64,000 nt of DNA from Bacteroides coprosuis DSM 18011 (GTDB lineage Bacteria; Bacteroidota; Bacteroidia; Bacteroidales; Bacteroidaceae): assembly GCA_000212915.1 (NCBI GenBank), contig CM001167.1, forward strand, positions 2,906,780-2,970,779, in the 5' to 3' direction. Positions 16,970-27,694 of the stretch are shown one piece after another. A program made the position numbers and the translations under genes. Below the pieces are notes generated by a model. It was not told the origin of the DNA and did not search any database. It was given only the letters and a program-made list of their open reading frames with translations. Position 1 is the first letter of the stretch, and every line of letters begins with the position of its first letter.

Positions 16970-18540
16970 GAGGACTCATTACTTCAATACTTACTGCAAT
17001 TGCTATAACAAGCTTACAAGCTCAATCTATGAAAGTAGAGCCCAAGGTTGTTGTTGGTCTTAATATTGACCAATTAAGTACGGAGCTGATCGAGGCCTAT
17101 TGGAATCTTTATAGAGAAGACGGATTTAAAAAATTGTGGAAAGAAGGATTGGTATATAAAGATACTGATTTCTCTCTAGCAAAAAGAGACCGCTCTAATA
17201 CTACTGCAACATTAAATACGGGTACCACACCATCTATACATGGAATAATAGCTAATCAGTGGTTAGACTTATCCACCATGCAACCCAAAAGCTGTATCTA
17301 TGATTCAGCTTATATGGGAAACTACACAAGCCTTAGTTCATCAGCTCAAAATCTATTGAGTTCAACAATTACAGACGAACTAAAACTAGCTTCTCACGGA
17401 AAGGCTATCGTATATTCTATAGCTCCAGAAGCTGACATGGCTATTCTATCTGCTGGGCATGGGGCAGATGCAGCTTTATGGTTTAATAAAGAAACAGGGA
17501 AATGGTGTGGCTCAACTTACTATTCAGACTTCCCTTGGTGGGCAAGCCAATATAATGAGCAAAATCCTATTTACTATAGAGAAAATAGTTTAGAATGGGT
17601 TCCTCTCCTACCTATAGAGAATTATAACCAATCTCTTAATGGACGTAAAAAAAGCTTTAGGCATAGCCTAACTAGTAATAGCAATAGTGAACAATATGCC
17701 AAAGTGCCAATAAGTCCGATAATTAACGAAGAAATTGTATTATTGGCAGAACAATTGTTTCGACAAAGCGGAGTAGGTGAAGATGACATTACCGACTTTA
17801 TCCAATTATCTTTTTATGGAGGAAATGCATTAGGTACGAGTGAGGCAGCATCCCTTGAGATACAAGATACTTATATACGACTAGATAGAAGTATAGCACA
17901 AATATTACAAATAATTGATAATAAAATCGGTCTAAAGAATGCGATTTTTTATGTTACTTCTACAGGTTATGTCAATGGCCAAACAGGTAATGTTTTAAAA
18001 GAACATAGAATTCCTACTGGAGATTTTTATCTAAATAGATGTTCTGCACTCCTTAATCTCTACTTAATGGCCTACTATGGTGAAGGTCAGTTTGTAGAGG
18101 CACACCACGACTTACAAATTTATCTAAATCACAAGCTGATTGAAGATAAAAAATTAAAGATAGAAGATGTTCAGCAAAGAGCCGCCAATTTCCTATCTCA
18201 GTTTAGTGGTGTAAATGAGGTATATTACGCACAAGATTTATTATTAGGCTCTTGGAACCCATATAAAGAATTAGAACGTAATAGCTTTCATAAAAAAAGA
18301 TCAGGAGATTTAGTAATTGAAGTACTTCCTGGCTGGCAAATAATCAATGAGAAAGACGTTCAATCTACCGTTAATTATTCTGCAATTCAAACTCCTACTA
18401 TCTTTTTAGGAGCACCCTTTAAGGCAGAAGTAATTAATACTCCTATATCAGCTGAAGCAATAGCTCCAACCATTGCTCAAACCATTAAAATTAGAGCACC
18501 TAATGGCTCTAGATCGAAAGCTATCGATCGCATACGATAG
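16966..18540 (+). CDS. Alkaline-phosphatase-superfamily protein, probable pseudoenzyme
   Basis: A 524-residue exported protein (signal peptide 1-20). It follows the PafA/type I phosphodiesterase fold: VVVGLNIDQL with Asp35, LNTGTTPSIHGIIANQW at about 83-99, and LEIQDTYIRLDRSIAQIL around 297-314. Several metal-ligand positions appear lost. The segment usually carrying Asp and His (TDYVGH-like) reads SFYGGNALG at 282-290. The segment usually reading TADHG reads VTSTGYV at 330-336. It therefore probably lacks two-zinc phosphatase activity and may act as a structural or binding protein. It is translationally coupled to the DUF4105 gene and precedes secA. Confidence 0.8.
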   Translation: MRGLITSILTAIAITSLQAQSMKVEPKVVVGLNIDQLSTELIEAYWNLYREDGFKKLWKEGLVYKDTDFSLAKRDRSNTTATLNTGTTPSIHGIIANQWLDLSTMQPKSCIYDSAYMGNYTSLSSSAQNLLSSTITDELKLASHGKAIVYSIAPEADMAILSAGHGADAALWFNKETGKWCGSTYYSDFPWWASQYNEQNPIYYRENSLEWVPLLPIENYNQSLNGRKKSFRHSLTSNSNSEQYAKVPISPIINEEIVLLAEQLFRQSGVGEDDITDFIQLSFYGGNALGTSEAASLEIQDTYIRLDRSIAQILQIIDNKIGLKNAIFYVTSTGYVNGQTGNVLKEHRIPTGDFYLNRCSALLNLYLMAYYGEGQFVEAHHDLQIYLNHKLIEDKKLKIEDVQQRAANFLSQFSGVNEVYYAQDLLLGSWNPYKELERNSFHKKRSGDLVIEVLPGWQIINEKDVQSTVNYSAIQTPTIFLGAPFKAEVINTPISAEAIAPTIAQTIKIRAPNGSRSKAIDRIR

Positions 18541-18591
18541 ATCCTTTTCATTCATTTTTCATAAATGTTCTGAAAAATCAGCATTTTAATG

Positions 18592-18599
18592 TAACTTTG
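18592..18599 (+). promoter_or_regulatory. -7 element for secA
   Basis: TAACTTTG matches TAnnTTTG, 51 bases before the secA ATG, with a weak -33 (TCTG at 18569-18572) at 19 bases spacing. It suggests that secA has its own promoter. Confidence 0.55.
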
Positions 18600-18650
18600 T
18601 GACAGCAAAGTTTTTCACTTTCATTTTTAGCAAATAAATAAACAATATAC

Positions 18651-21600
18651 ATGGGATTTACTGACTTACTAAGTAAGCTTTTTGGAAACAAATCAAGCCG
18701 AGACATGAAGGATATCAAGCCTTGGGTTGAAAAAGTAAAAGCTGCTTATCCAGACGTTCAAAAGCTTGATAATGATAGCTTAAGAGCAAAAACTATTGAA
18801 TTAAAGAAATACATTAAAGATTGTGCTAGCGAAGAGCAAACAAAAGTTGATGCTCTAAAAGCCTCAATTGAAGATACTCCGATTGAAAAAAGAGAAGAAA
18901 TCTTTAATCAAATAGACAAACTTGAAAAAGAAATACTAGAAATCTACGAGAAGGCACTAGATGAAGTTTTGCCTGTTGCTTTTTCAATTGTAAAAGATAC
19001 AGCCCGCCGTTTTTCAGAAAACGAAGAAATTGTTGTTACTGCTACTGAGTTTGATAAAACTCTAGCTGCAACCAAGGATTTCGTACGCATTGATGGAGAT
19101 AAAGCAATTTATCAAAATCACTGGCAAGCTGGTGGTAATGAAATCGTATGGGATATGATTCATTATGATGTACAGCTATTTGGTGGTGTAGTTTTACACA
19201 AAGGCAAAATTGCAGAAATGGCAACAGGGGAAGGTAAAACTCTTGTAGCGACTCTCCCTGTATTCTTAAATGCTCTAACAGGAAATGGTGTTCATGTTGT
19301 CACCGTAAATGACTACCTAGCAAAACGTGATGCTGAATGGATGGGACCTATTTATATGTTCCATGGATTATCTATTGACTGCATCGACAAACACCAACCT
19401 AACTCTGAAGCTCGTAGACAAGCATACTTAGCAGACATCACTTATGGTACCAACAATGAGTTTGGCTTCGACTACTTGAGAGATAATATGGCACGTAGCC
19501 CTCAAGACTTGGTACAAAGACAACACAATTATGGTATAGTTGATGAGGTTGACTCTGTGCTTATTGATGAGGCTAGAACACCTCTTATTATATCTGGACC
19601 AGTACCAAGAGGAGATGAACAGCTATTTGATGAATTAAAACCTCTAGTGGAAAGACTAGTAGCTGCACAAAAAAAATTGGCTACAGCTTATTTAGCAGAA
19701 GCTAAAAAATTAATTGAATCAGAAGATCAAGCAGAGCAAGAACAAGGATTTATTTCCTTATTCCGTAGCCATAAATCAATGCCTAAAAACAAAGCTCTTA
19801 TCAAATTTTTAAGTGAACCAGGTATAAAAACTGGTATGCTAAAAGTTGAAGAAATGTTTATGGAGCAGAATAACAAACGTATGCACGAGGCAACTGATCC
19901 TCTTTACTTTGTTATTGATGAAAAATTAAATAGTGTAGATCTTACCGATAAAGGTATCGACTTAATTACGGGTAAATCAGATGACACTAAATTATTCGTA
20001 CTACCTGATATTGCTGCTCAATTATCTGAACTAGAAAATCAAAGTGGCTTAACTGAAGAAGAAAAACTTCAGAAGAAAGATGAATTGATGAATAATTATG
20101 CTATCAAATCTGAAAGAGTGCATACCATCAATCAGCTTCTTAAAGCGTATACTATGTTTGAGAAAGACGACCAGTACATTGTTGTTGATGGTAAAGTTAA
20201 GATTGTCGATGAGCAACTTGGTCGTATCATGGAAGGCCGTAGATACTCTGATGGTCTTCACCAAGCTATTGAAGCAAAAGAAGGAGTCAAAGTAGAAGCA
20301 GCAACTCAAACATTTGCTTCTATTACTCTTCAAAATTACTTCCGTATGTACCATAAGTTATCAGGTATGACTGGTACTGCTGAAACTGAAGCGGGTGAGT
20401 TCTGGGATATTTACAAATTAGATGTTGTAGTTATTCCTACAAATAAGCCTATTTCTCGTATTGACATGAACGACCGTGTTTATAAAACACAACGTGAAAA
20501 ATATAAAGCTGTAATTGAAGAAATTGAAAAACTTGTTGCAGATGGGCGTCCAGTCTTAGTGGGTACTACAGCTGTAGATATTTCGGAGATGCTTAGTCGT
20601 ATGTTGAATATGCGTAATATTCCACATAACGTATTAAATGCTAAACTACACCAAAGAGAAGCAGATATTGTTGCTCAAGCTGGACAAAAGGGCACAGTTA
20701 CTATTGCAACAAATATGGCAGGTCGTGGTACCGATATTAAGCTTTCAAAAGAAGTAAAAGACTTAGGTGGTCTTGCAATTATTGGTACAGAGCGACACGA
20801 ATCTCGTCGTGTCGATAGACAGCTAAGAGGTCGTGCAGGACGTCAGGGAGACCCAGGTTCTTCTATTTTCTTCCTTTCATTGGAAGATAACTTAATGCGT
20901 CTTTCTCTTCCTGAAAGAGTAACCAAAATGATGGATACTCTAGGCTTTAAAGAAGGAGAAATGATTGAGCACAAAATGCTCTCTCGCTCTATTGAAAAAG
21001 CTCAGAAGAAGGTTGAAGAAAACCACTTTGGTTCTCGTAAATATTTACTAGAATATGATGACGTTATGAATAAACAACGTAACGTAATCTATACAAAACG
21101 TCGCCATGCTTTAATGGGAGAACGTATTGGTATGGACATAGTAAATATGATTTGGGACCGTTGTGATGTTGCTGTACAAGACAATCGTGATGACTACCAA
21201 AACTGTAAAATGGAAATCCTACGCCTATTTGCTATGGATATACCTTTTACTGAAGAACAACTCAAAGAAGGTAACATTAATGAATTAGTTGAAATAACAT
21301 TCAATGCTGCTATAGATAAATTCAAAGAAAAATCAGACACTCTTTCTAAGATTGCATTCCCTGTTATCAAACAAGTTTACGAAAACCACGGACAGATGTA
21401 TGAAAACATTCTTATCCCTATTACGGACGGTAAGAGAGTATACAACATCTCATGCAACTTAAAAAGAGCTTATGACACAGAATGTAAAGCTGTTGTTGAA
21501 GCATTTGAAAAAGCAATTCTACTTCACTTCATCGATGAAGCTTGGATGGAGAACTTAAGAGAACTAGATGATCTAAGACAATCTGTACGTAATGCAAGTT

Positions 21601-21956
21601 ACGAACAGAAAGATCCACTTCTTATTTACAAATTGGAGTCTGTTAAACTATTCGATTATATGGTCGATAAGATTAATGACAAAACAATCACTGTATTAAT
21701 GAGAGGACAAATACCAATTCAAGATCCAGCTGAAGTACAAGAAGCTGCTCCAGAACCACAAAAGCAAGCTCCTCAATACAGAGAAGAGAAACAAGACTTA
21801 TCAAGACCTGAAGGTATGGATGAAGCAGCAGCTAAAGATACTCGTGAACAACCTAAAAACGAGCCTTATGTTGCTCCAACTAAAGTAGGAAGAAATGATC
21901 CTTGTCCTTGTGGTAGCGGTAAGAAATTCAAACACTGCCATGGCAAGAATGCATAA
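18651..21956 (+). CDS. secA: Preprotein translocase ATPase SecA
   Basis: A 1101-residue motor that drives Sec-dependent export through SecYEG. Walker A is MATGEGKT (residues 190-197); the DEAD-like Walker B region reads [17 protein letters not shown], followed by the preprotein cross-linking domain, helicase motif IV-VI ([23 protein letters not shown]), the scaffold/wing region, and a C-terminal SEC-C zinc motif [15 protein letters not shown]. It is longer than the roughly 900-residue E. coli protein through insertions in the N-terminal part (about residues 45-80 and 330-400) and an Ala/Pro/Glu-rich linker, as is usual in Bacteroidota. A strong terminator follows. Confidence 0.98.
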   Translation: MGFTDLLSKLFGNKSSRDMKDIKPWVEKVKAAYPDVQKLDNDSLRAKTIELKKYIKDCASEEQTKVDALKASIEDTPIEKREEIFNQIDKLEKEILEIYEKALDEVLPVAFSIVKDTARRFSENEEIVVTATEFDKTLAATKDFVRIDGDKAIYQNHWQAGGNEIVWDMIHYDVQLFGGVVLHKGKIAEMATGEGKTLVATLPVFLNALTGNGVHVVTVNDYLAKRDAEWMGPIYMFHGLSIDCIDKHQPNSEARRQAYLADITYGTNNEFGFDYLRDNMARSPQDLVQRQHNYGIVDEVDSVLIDEARTPLIISGPVPRGDEQLFDELKPLVERLVAAQKKLATAYLAEAKKLIESEDQAEQEQGFISLFRSHKSMPKNKALIKFLSEPGIKTGMLKVEEMFMEQNNKRMHEATDPLYFVIDEKLNSVDLTDKGIDLITGKSDDTKLFVLPDIAAQLSELENQSGLTEEEKLQKKDELMNNYAIKSERVHTINQLLKAYTMFEKDDQYIVVDGKVKIVDEQLGRIMEGRRYSDGLHQAIEAKEGVKVEAATQTFASITLQNYFRMYHKLSGMTGTAETEAGEFWDIYKLDVVVIPTNKPISRIDMNDRVYKTQREKYKAVIEEIEKLVADGRPVLVGTTAVDISEMLSRMLNMRNIPHNVLNAKLHQREADIVAQAGQKGTVTIATNMAGRGTDIKLSKEVKDLGGLAIIGTERHESRRVDRQLRGRAGRQGDPGSSIFFLSLEDNLMRLSLPERVTKMMDTLGFKEGEMIEHKMLSRSIEKAQKKVEENHFGSRKYLLEYDDVMNKQRNVIYTKRRHALMGERIGMDIVNMIWDRCDVAVQDNRDDYQNCKMEILRLFAMDIPFTEEQLKEGNINELVEITFNAAIDKFKEKSDTLSKIAFPVIKQVYENHGQMYENILIPITDGKRVYNISCNLKRAYDTECKAVVEAFEKAILLHFIDEAWMENLRELDDLRQSVRNASYEQKDPLLIYKLESVKLFDYMVDKINDKTITVLMRGQIPIQDPAEVQEAAPEPQKQAPQYREEKQDLSRPEGMDEAAAKDTREQPKNEPYVAPTKVGRNDPCPCGSGKKFKHCHGKNA

Positions 21957-21980
21957 GCATACTTAAATCTCAAATATAGA

Positions 21981-22011
21981 AGAGCAACCAACAAAAGGTT
22001 GCTCTTTTTTG
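21981..22011 (+). terminator. Intrinsic terminator after secA
   Basis: Nine-base stem AGAGCAACC / GGTTGCTCT with a seven-base loop, followed by a T run, 25 bases past the secA stop. Confidence 0.9.
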
Positions 22012-22034
22012 TTTATATAGTAAGGATTTATTCC

Positions 22035-22042
22035 TATTTTTG
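22035..22042 (+). promoter_or_regulatory. -7 element for the lipoprotein gene
   Basis: TATTTTTG lies 25 bases before the ATG at 22067. It overlaps the alternative TTG start at 22040 and so supports the later start. Confidence 0.45.
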
Positions 22043-22066
22043 GTTCAGTTCATAATAAAGCAGGAT

Positions 22067-23113
22067 ATGAAAAAACATTCATTCAACTTTTTTACTATTT
22101 TCAGCATATTCCTAATACTCTCTTCTTGTAGTGTAAGCTCCAATTATTATAGTATTGACTATATGGAACCAGGGAAAATAACTTTTCCTAAAAGGATAAC
22201 ACATATAGCTGTTTTAAATAATATTCACCCCAAGGATATAACGCATCAATCTGAAAACCTAGCATTTACAAAAACTACAGCGGAAGATATTTTTAATGGT
22301 ATGATTTCGGCACTCGCTGAAACTGATTATTTTAAACAGATTACTATAGCAGATACAATATGGGCTGTTCCAGATTCTCTCATTTTACCTACCGACACAT
22401 TCAAAAAAATGAAAGATAAAATAGATGCCGATTTAATTATTTCATTAGAGGCGGTGAATGCTTTAGATCAAAATATAGAAATTAATTATCCAAACCCTGC
22501 TACTTTCTATATGGAATCCATTAATCCGTTTATTCAAATCTATAATACAGAGAAAGATGTAGCTTTTATTCATGGAAAAAAAGACACAATAGATATCACT
22601 GATTCTTTTATCCTACAACTAACTATACCCAATAAGAATAAAAGAAAGCCTGAAGATTATACATTAACTGCTGGATATTTAATTGGAAGATCCATAGCAA
22701 AAGATTTGACTCCACATTGGAAAACAGAAAGTAGACTTTCATACACAGACGAACCCCCATTTGCTTTAGCCAATAAGGCTGTAAAAAACAATGATTTTGA
22801 TAAAGCCCTTTTAGAATGTGAGAATATTTATAACAACAACAGTAAAATGGTTTATCGCATTAAAGCTGCTTATAATGCGGCTGGTTATGCAGAAATATCC
22901 GATCAAATAGAATTAGCTTATGAATGGATTCAAAAGGCTCTGACACTAGCTCAAGAGTATTATAACATAGATATGACTTCTACAACAACAAAACTCAAAG
23001 ATTCCAATGACCTATATGTCAATTGTCTTCTATATTCTAAACTTTTAAAACAGAGATTTGAGAATAAAGAGATATTAAATCAGCAAATGAATCGTTTTGT
23101 TATCGAAAATTAA
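22067..23113 (+). CDS. Lipoprotein of unknown function (DUF6340-like)
   Basis: About 348 residues from the ATG at 22067 (MKKHSFNFFTIFSIF); an upstream in-frame TTG at 22040 is inside the likely promoter. The signal sequence ends in the lipobox LSSCSV. The N-terminal half (KRITHIAVLNNI, KIDADLIISLEAVNAL) resembles a small alpha/beta periplasmic domain. The C-terminal third (about 240-340) holds TPR-like helices (ALANKAVKNNDFDKALLECE, QIELAYEWIQKALTLAQEYY). It resembles the Bacteroidota family DUF6340, from memory and unverified. The gene is monocistronic. Confidence 0.72.
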   Translation: MKKHSFNFFTIFSIFLILSSCSVSSNYYSIDYMEPGKITFPKRITHIAVLNNIHPKDITHQSENLAFTKTTAEDIFNGMISALAETDYFKQITIADTIWAVPDSLILPTDTFKKMKDKIDADLIISLEAVNALDQNIEINYPNPATFYMESINPFIQIYNTEKDVAFIHGKKDTIDITDSFILQLTIPNKNKRKPEDYTLTAGYLIGRSIAKDLTPHWKTESRLSYTDEPPFALANKAVKNNDFDKALLECENIYNNNSKMVYRIKAAYNAAGYAEISDQIELAYEWIQKALTLAQEYYNIDMTSTTTKLKDSNDLYVNCLLYSKLLKQRFENKEILNQQMNRFVIEN

Positions 23114-23148
23114 TCGGTTGGTATCTCTATAATATTGTTTTGTTTTTC

Positions 23149-23156
23149 TACCTTTG
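23149..23156 (+). promoter_or_regulatory. -7 element for the acidic-protein gene
   Basis: TACCTTTG matches TAnnTTTG and lies 23 bases before the ATG at 23180. No clear -33 box. Confidence 0.45.
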
Positions 23157-23179
23157 AGTAAATTTAAAAGAGTCCAATT

Positions 23180-23626
23180 ATGAATTTATCATCAACTTCT
23201 ATAGCTACTATCAATGAGTCTATAAAAATTGCTGTAAAAGAGCTTCAAAATAGATCAGAACAACCACTAGTGACAGATGTTTATTTACAACCCAATTCAG
23301 ATTCTGGTTCATTAGCTATTATGGATGATGATGATCAAGTATTAGCAAGTACTCAAGTAGAGGAATGGATTAACGAAAACAATGAAGACTTTTACAATGA
23401 TATTGCTAAAGAATTAAGCAATATTCTTCAACAAGGAAAAGATAATGGAGTTTTCGATAAACTAGATATTCTAAAACCTTATTCATTTGTACTAATAGAT
23501 GAAGAAGGTGAAGTTATAGAAGATCTATTATTAATTGATGAAGATTTACTTATTGTTAATGATGAGCTACTAAAAGGCCTAGATCAAGAACTAGATGACT
23601 TTCTTCAACACTTACTAGAAGATTAA
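23180..23626 (+). CDS. Acidic hypothetical protein
   Basis: A 148-residue cytoplasmic protein with no signal peptide or membrane helix and strong acidity, especially in the last 40 residues (VLIDEEGEVIEDLLLIDEDL, then a run of Asp/Glu/Leu). I do not recognise the family. Its own -7 element and a clean terminator frame it as a monocistronic gene. The pattern of SIATINESIKIAVKELQNRS followed by an acidic beta-rich segment would fit a small regulatory or chaperone-like protein, but no function can be inferred. Confidence 0.7.
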   Translation: MNLSSTSIATINESIKIAVKELQNRSEQPLVTDVYLQPNSDSGSLAIMDDDDQVLASTQVEEWINENNEDFYNDIAKELSNILQQGKDNGVFDKLDILKPYSFVLIDEEGEVIEDLLLIDEDLLIVNDELLKGLDQELDDFLQHLLED

Positions 23627-23647
23627 ATAGAATCTAAATATTTTAAA

Positions 23648-23678
23648 CAAGGCTGCCCTCTAAAGGCAGCCTTGTTTC
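23648..23678 (+). terminator. Intrinsic terminator after the acidic-protein gene
   Basis: Perfect 10-base stem CAAGGCTGCC / GGCAGCCTTG, seven-base loop, then TTTCTATTT. Confidence 0.85.
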
Positions 23679-23767
23679 TATTTATACATTTACTTCTGTA
23701 CAAGTATTGCTATTATTTGCTCAAACTTAGAGAACTGTTTTGATCTACTACATTACATAATAACAAA

Positions 23768-23788
23768 GGGGATAGTTCGAACTACCCC
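23768..23788 (-). terminator. Possible hairpin downstream of valS
   Basis: GGGGATAG / CTACCCC pair with one bulged A around a TTCGAA centre, 33 bases past the valS stop. The following minus-strand sequence is only moderately T-rich, so it is a weak terminator candidate. Confidence 0.4.
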
Positions 23789-23820
23789 CTCTGATATATA
23801 AATTATGTTTAATATTTTAT

Positions 23821-26448
23821 TTAAGCATTACGAAGTGCTTCAATGTTTTCTTCTAAAGACTTAATGATACTTTCTGCATCTGCTTTCTTTTTCTTTTCAA
23901 GTTCTACAACCTGAGCAGGAGCACTATTCACAAAGCGCTCATTACTTAGCTTTTTCATTACACCCTGCAAGAAGCCTTTTTTATGCTTTAACTCTGTCTC
24001 CATCTTAGCAATCTCAGCCTCAACATCAATAGCACCAGCTAAAGGCACACAGAATTCTTGAGTTCCTACCATGAAAGATGAAGAACCTTCTACGTGATCT
24101 TCGACCTCTTCTATCGCAGAGACATTAGCCATTTTCTCAATAATACAGTTATAAGAATCAATAGGATTATTTCCAACAACATTCAGTTCTAAAGCATCCT
24201 TTAATGCAATATTCTTTTGGGCTCTAACCATACGAATATTACTAATAACCTCTTTCATTACTTCAAAATCCTTCAATAAAGATTCACTTGTATAGTCTGA
24301 AGCTAAAACATTTTGGAACATGATACTTTCACCTTCTTTACGATTATCCATTGTTTGCCATAGCTCTTCTGTAATGAAAGGCATAAAAGGATGAAGTAGT
24401 TTAAGTAAAGCATCAAAGTAGTTTAATACTGAACTATAGGTTGACACATCAATAGGCTGACCATAAGCTGGCTTAATTATCTCCAAATACCAAGAAGAGA
24501 ATTCTTCCCAGAAAAGACGATAAATAGCCATAAGGGCTTCGTTCAGTTTATATTTGCCAAATAAATCATCAACCTCCTTAATGGTTTCATTCAACTTACT
24601 TTCAAACCATAGGTTAGCTAATTTAGCTGTATCTGGAATTTCAATTTCTGTACTTACTTCCCAACCTTTAATCAATCGGAAAGAGTTCCATATTTTATTA
24701 TTGAAGTTTCTACCTTGTTCACAAAGTGCTACGTCAAAAGGAATATCATTGCCTGCAGGAGCAGCCAACATCATACCCATACGCACTCCGTCAGCACCGT
24801 ATTGCTCTATTAGCTTAATTGGATCAGGAGAGTTACCTAATGATTTTGACATTTTACGCCCTTGAGCATCACGAACGATACCTGTAAAGTAAACATTCTT
24901 GAAAGGCATCTTATTTTCATATTCGTATCCAGCCATAATCATTCTGGCTACCCAGAAGAAAATAATATCAGGACCAGTTACTAAGTCGGATGTAGGATAA
25001 TAATACTTCATTTCTTCATTATCTGGATGATTTATTCCATCAAATAAAGAGATAGGCCATAGCCATGAAGAGAACCAAGTATCTAAACAATCTTCATCTT
25101 GACGAAGATCTTCTATTTTAAGATTTTGATTACCACTCTTTTCTTTTGCTAATTGAAGAGCTTTTGCTTCAGATTCAGCTACTACATAACCTCCTTCGGG
25201 TAAATAATAAGCAGGAATACGGTGTCCCCACCATAATTGACGGCTAATACACCAATCCCGTATATTCTCCATCCAGTGACGATATGTATTCTTATATTTT
25301 TCAGGATAGAAGTGAATTTCATCATCCATCACAGGCTTTAATGCCTTAGCTGACATATCTTCCATCTTCAAGAACCATTGCATAGATAGTTTAGGTTCTA
25401 TAACAACATTTGTTCTTTCTGAATAACCTACCTTATTGGTATAATCTTCTACCTTTAATAATAAATCTGCGGCTTCAAGATCTTTAATAATTTGTTTTCT
25501 GACATCAAAACGATCTTGTCCCACATACAAACCAGCTGCTTCACTTAAGGTACCATTGTCATTGAAAATATCAATACTTGGTAAATTGTGTTTTTCACCA
25601 AGCATATAGTCATTTACATCATGAGCAGGAGTAACCTTTAAACATCCAGTACCAAACTCTACATCTACATAATCATCTTCAATTACAGGAATAACTCTTC
25701 CTACAAGAGGAACAATCACTTTTTTCCCTTTGAGATGTTGATTTTTAGGATCATTAGGATTGATACACATGGCAGTATCACCCATAATTGTTTCAGGGCG
25801 TGTAGTAGCTACAATAGCATAAGTATCTTCGCCTTCAACTTTATATTTTAAATAATAGAGCTTGCTATGTTCTTCTTTGTGAATAACTTCTTCATCAGAG
25901 AGAGCAGTTAAGGCTACTGGGTCCCAGTTGACCATACGTACACCACGATAAATTAGTCCTTTCTGATAAAGATCCACAAAGACTTTAATAACACTTTCAC
26001 TACGAATATCATCCATAGTAAAAGCAGTTCTATCCCAGTCGCATGAAGCACCTAAACGGCGTAATTGTTTTAAAATAATACCTCCATGCTCTTCTGTCCA
26101 GTCCCAAGCGTGCTTTAGGAATTCATCACGAGTTAAATCTGTTTTCTTAACTCCTTGTTCAGCCAAGCGATTTACAACTTTTGCTTCAGTTGCAATCGAA
26201 GCATGGTCGGTGCCAGGAACCCAACAAGCATTTTTTCCTTGCATACGAGCTCTACGCACCAAAATATCTTGGATAGTATTATTAAGCATGTGACCCATAT
26301 GTAAGACACCAGTAACATTAGGAGGAGGTATGACGACGGTAAAGGGTTCTCTTCCATCGGGTTTTGAACTAAATAATTTGTGGTCCATCCAATAGGCGTA
26401 CCACTTCTCCTCAACATTAGCGGGATTATACTTACTTGCTAATTCCAT
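23821..26448 (-). CDS. valS: Valyl-tRNA synthetase
   Basis: An 875-residue class I aminoacyl-tRNA synthetase. The HIGH motif appears as VTGVLHMGH (HMGH at 50-53) after the family signature [17 protein letters not shown] is the following conserved segment. The editing CP1 domain carries [27 protein letters not shown] holds the KMSKS loop. The anticodon-binding domain includes [13 protein letters not shown], and a C-terminal coiled-coil arm ([20 protein letters not shown]) contacts the tRNA. The length is normal for the bacterial family. Confidence 0.98.
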   Translation of the reverse strand: MELASKYNPANVEEKWYAYWMDHKLFSSKPDGREPFTVVIPPPNVTGVLHMGHMLNNTIQDILVRRARMQGKNACWVPGTDHASIATEAKVVNRLAEQGVKKTDLTRDEFLKHAWDWTEEHGGIILKQLRRLGASCDWDRTAFTMDDIRSESVIKVFVDLYQKGLIYRGVRMVNWDPVALTALSDEEVIHKEEHSKLYYLKYKVEGEDTYAIVATTRPETIMGDTAMCINPNDPKNQHLKGKKVIVPLVGRVIPVIEDDYVDVEFGTGCLKVTPAHDVNDYMLGEKHNLPSIDIFNDNGTLSEAAGLYVGQDRFDVRKQIIKDLEAADLLLKVEDYTNKVGYSERTNVVIEPKLSMQWFLKMEDMSAKALKPVMDDEIHFYPEKYKNTYRHWMENIRDWCISRQLWWGHRIPAYYLPEGGYVVAESEAKALQLAKEKSGNQNLKIEDLRQDEDCLDTWFSSWLWPISLFDGINHPDNEEMKYYYPTSDLVTGPDIIFFWVARMIMAGYEYENKMPFKNVYFTGIVRDAQGRKMSKSLGNSPDPIKLIEQYGADGVRMGMMLAAPAGNDIPFDVALCEQGRNFNNKIWNSFRLIKGWEVSTEIEIPDTAKLANLWFESKLNETIKEVDDLFGKYKLNEALMAIYRLFWEEFSSWYLEIIKPAYGQPIDVSTYSSVLNYFDALLKLLHPFMPFITEELWQTMDNRKEGESIMFQNVLASDYTSESLLKDFEVMKEVISNIRMVRAQKNIALKDALELNVVGNNPIDSYNCIIEKMANVSAIEEVEDHVEGSSSFMVGTQEFCVPLAGAIDVEAEIAKMETELKHKKGFLQGVMKKLSNERFVNSAPAQVVELEKKKKADAESIIKSLEENIEALRNA

Positions 26449-26531
26449 ATTAAATTAAATCAATTATATATTGGTATATTATAGAGTGCAAAATTAATAA
26501 ATTAAAAGGAGAAACACGTCTTTGATTTATG

Positions 26532-26539
26532 TACTTTTG
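26532..26539 (+). promoter_or_regulatory. -7 element for mazG
   Basis: TACTTTTG matches TAnnTTTG, 40 bases before the mazG ATG in the divergent valS/mazG interval. No -33 box is seen. Confidence 0.45.
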
Positions 26540-26579
26540 TTTAAACCCTATTAGAAGACAACTTAAATAATCAAAAATC

Positions 26580-27365
26580 ATGCATACAAGAGAAGAAAAA
26601 CTAGAAGCTTTTGGTCGTTTTCTAGATGTACTAGACGAACTACGAGAAAAATGCCCATGGGATAGAAAGCAAACCAATGAAAGTTTACGTCCCAATACGA
26701 TTGAGGAAACTTATGAACTTTGTGATGCGTTAATGCGAAATGACCAAGAGGATATCTGCAAAGAGCTTGGTGATGTGCTTCTCCATATCGGATTTTATGC
26801 TAAGATAGGCTCCGAAAAAGAACAATTTGATATCAAAGATGTATGTGATAAGTTGTGTGAGAAATTAATATTCAGACATCCTCATGTCTTTGGCACAACT
26901 CAAGTACACGGTTCTGACGAAGTAGAATCAAACTGGGAAGAGTTGAAGTTGAAAGAAAAAGGAGGGAATAAACGAGTACTAAGTGGCGTTCCTGATGCTC
27001 TGCCTGCATTAATCAAAGCCTACCGAATACAAGATAAAGCTAGAAATATAGGCTTTGACTGGGAGGTAAAAGAACAAGTATGGGATAAAGTAAAAGAAGA
27101 GTTTAATGAGCTTCAAGTAGAGATTCAACACATGGATAAGGCTGAAGCGGAAAAAGAATTTGGGGATTTATTTTTCAGTATTATCAATGCTGCTCGAAAA
27201 TATGGCATCAATCCAGAAAATGCCCTAGAACTCACCAATCAAAAATTTATTCGCAGATTTAATTACTTAGAAGATCATACCCTAAAAGAAGGTTTAAATT
27301 TACATGAGATGAGCCTATCTGAAATGGATAAAATATGGGATGAAGCAAAATCTAAAGGATTATAA
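26580..27365 (+). CDS. mazG: Nucleoside triphosphate pyrophosphohydrolase MazG
   Basis: A 261-residue housecleaning enzyme that hydrolyses (d)NTPs to the monophosphate and pyrophosphate. It is the full two-domain form. The first all-alpha MazG domain (about 15-120) has CPWDRKQTNESLRPNTIEET and KELGDVLLHIGFYAKIG; the second (about 150-250) has IGFDWEVKEQVWDKVKEE and KEFGDLFFSIINAARKYGIN. The paired EExxE and ExxD metal motifs are intact in both. It is transcribed divergently from valS. The downstream 329 bases carry intergenic repeats. Confidence 0.95.
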   Translation: MHTREEKLEAFGRFLDVLDELREKCPWDRKQTNESLRPNTIEETYELCDALMRNDQEDICKELGDVLLHIGFYAKIGSEKEQFDIKDVCDKLCEKLIFRHPHVFGTTQVHGSDEVESNWEELKLKEKGGNKRVLSGVPDALPALIKAYRIQDKARNIGFDWEVKEQVWDKVKEEFNELQVEIQHMDKAEAEKEFGDLFFSIINAARKYGINPENALELTNQKFIRRFNYLEDHTLKEGLNLHEMSLSEMDKIWDEAKSKGL

Positions 27366-27511
27366 AAACCATTTTAGAGACCTTGTAGCTCACAGAAATG
27401 CACCAGTTTGGACCGAGCATAATATTCCGCCTATTTTCTATGCATTTTTCTATACAACATGCTATCAAGTAGCAGATTAGAGAATACTTTGAATAAATCA
27501 AAATAAGATCT

Positions 27512-27566
27512 TAACACCGATAAGACATTACTCTGACACCGACATGTCATTCTCATGTCGGTGTCA
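27512..27566. repeat. Intergenic repeat locus A (CATGTCGGTGTCA family)
   Basis: A perfect inverted pair, TGACACCGACATG (27534-27546) and CATGTCGGTGTCA (27554-27566), is separated by seven bases. A degenerate inverted copy, TAACACCGATAAG (27512-27524), lies exactly 22 bases before the first. The same 13-bp core and 22-base period recur at loci B and C. Confidence 0.85.
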
Positions 27567-27659
27567 AAAAAAACAGAGTATCTTAAAACAGCTTGTAAAC
27601 TTTTAACACTTCGGATAAATATATCCGGGAAATACATAACAACATCGTATGCTTTAATG

Positions 27660-27692
27660 TTAGTAATTAGTAACTGTATAATAAATTACTAA
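27660..27692 (+). promoter_or_regulatory. Inverted repeat immediately before the fumC start
   Basis: TTAGTAATT (27660-27668) and AATTACTAA (27684-27692) form a nine-bp inverted repeat ending two bases before the fumC ATG. It may be an operator or a hairpin that influences translation; by itself it could also be chance in AT-rich DNA. Confidence 0.35.
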
Positions 27693-27694
27693 CT

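Larger units (their letters stand above)
27366..27694. other. Non-coding interval between mazG and fumC
   Basis: This 329-base stretch holds repeat locus A (27512-27566), a small palindrome CGGATA/TATCCG at 27612-27627, and an inverted repeat TTAGTAATT/AATTACTAA at 27660-27692 ending two bases before the fumC ATG. I see no gene. The open frame of 68 codons on the minus strand here spans the repeats and looks spurious. Confidence 0.65.

Noticed and set aside
22040-22066. Upstream TTG start for the lipoprotein gene
   Set aside because: It overlaps a TATTTTTG element and would place extra residues before a good lipoprotein signal.
27512-27566. Possible CRISPR array from the regularly spaced repeats
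   Set aside because: The repeat core is 13 bp with nine-base gaps, copies occur in both directions, and no cas gene is in the window; spacers are far too short.
27431-27637. 68-codon minus-strand open frame between mazG and fumC
   Set aside because: It covers repeat locus A; its translation follows the repeat rather than a protein pattern, and it has no start signal.
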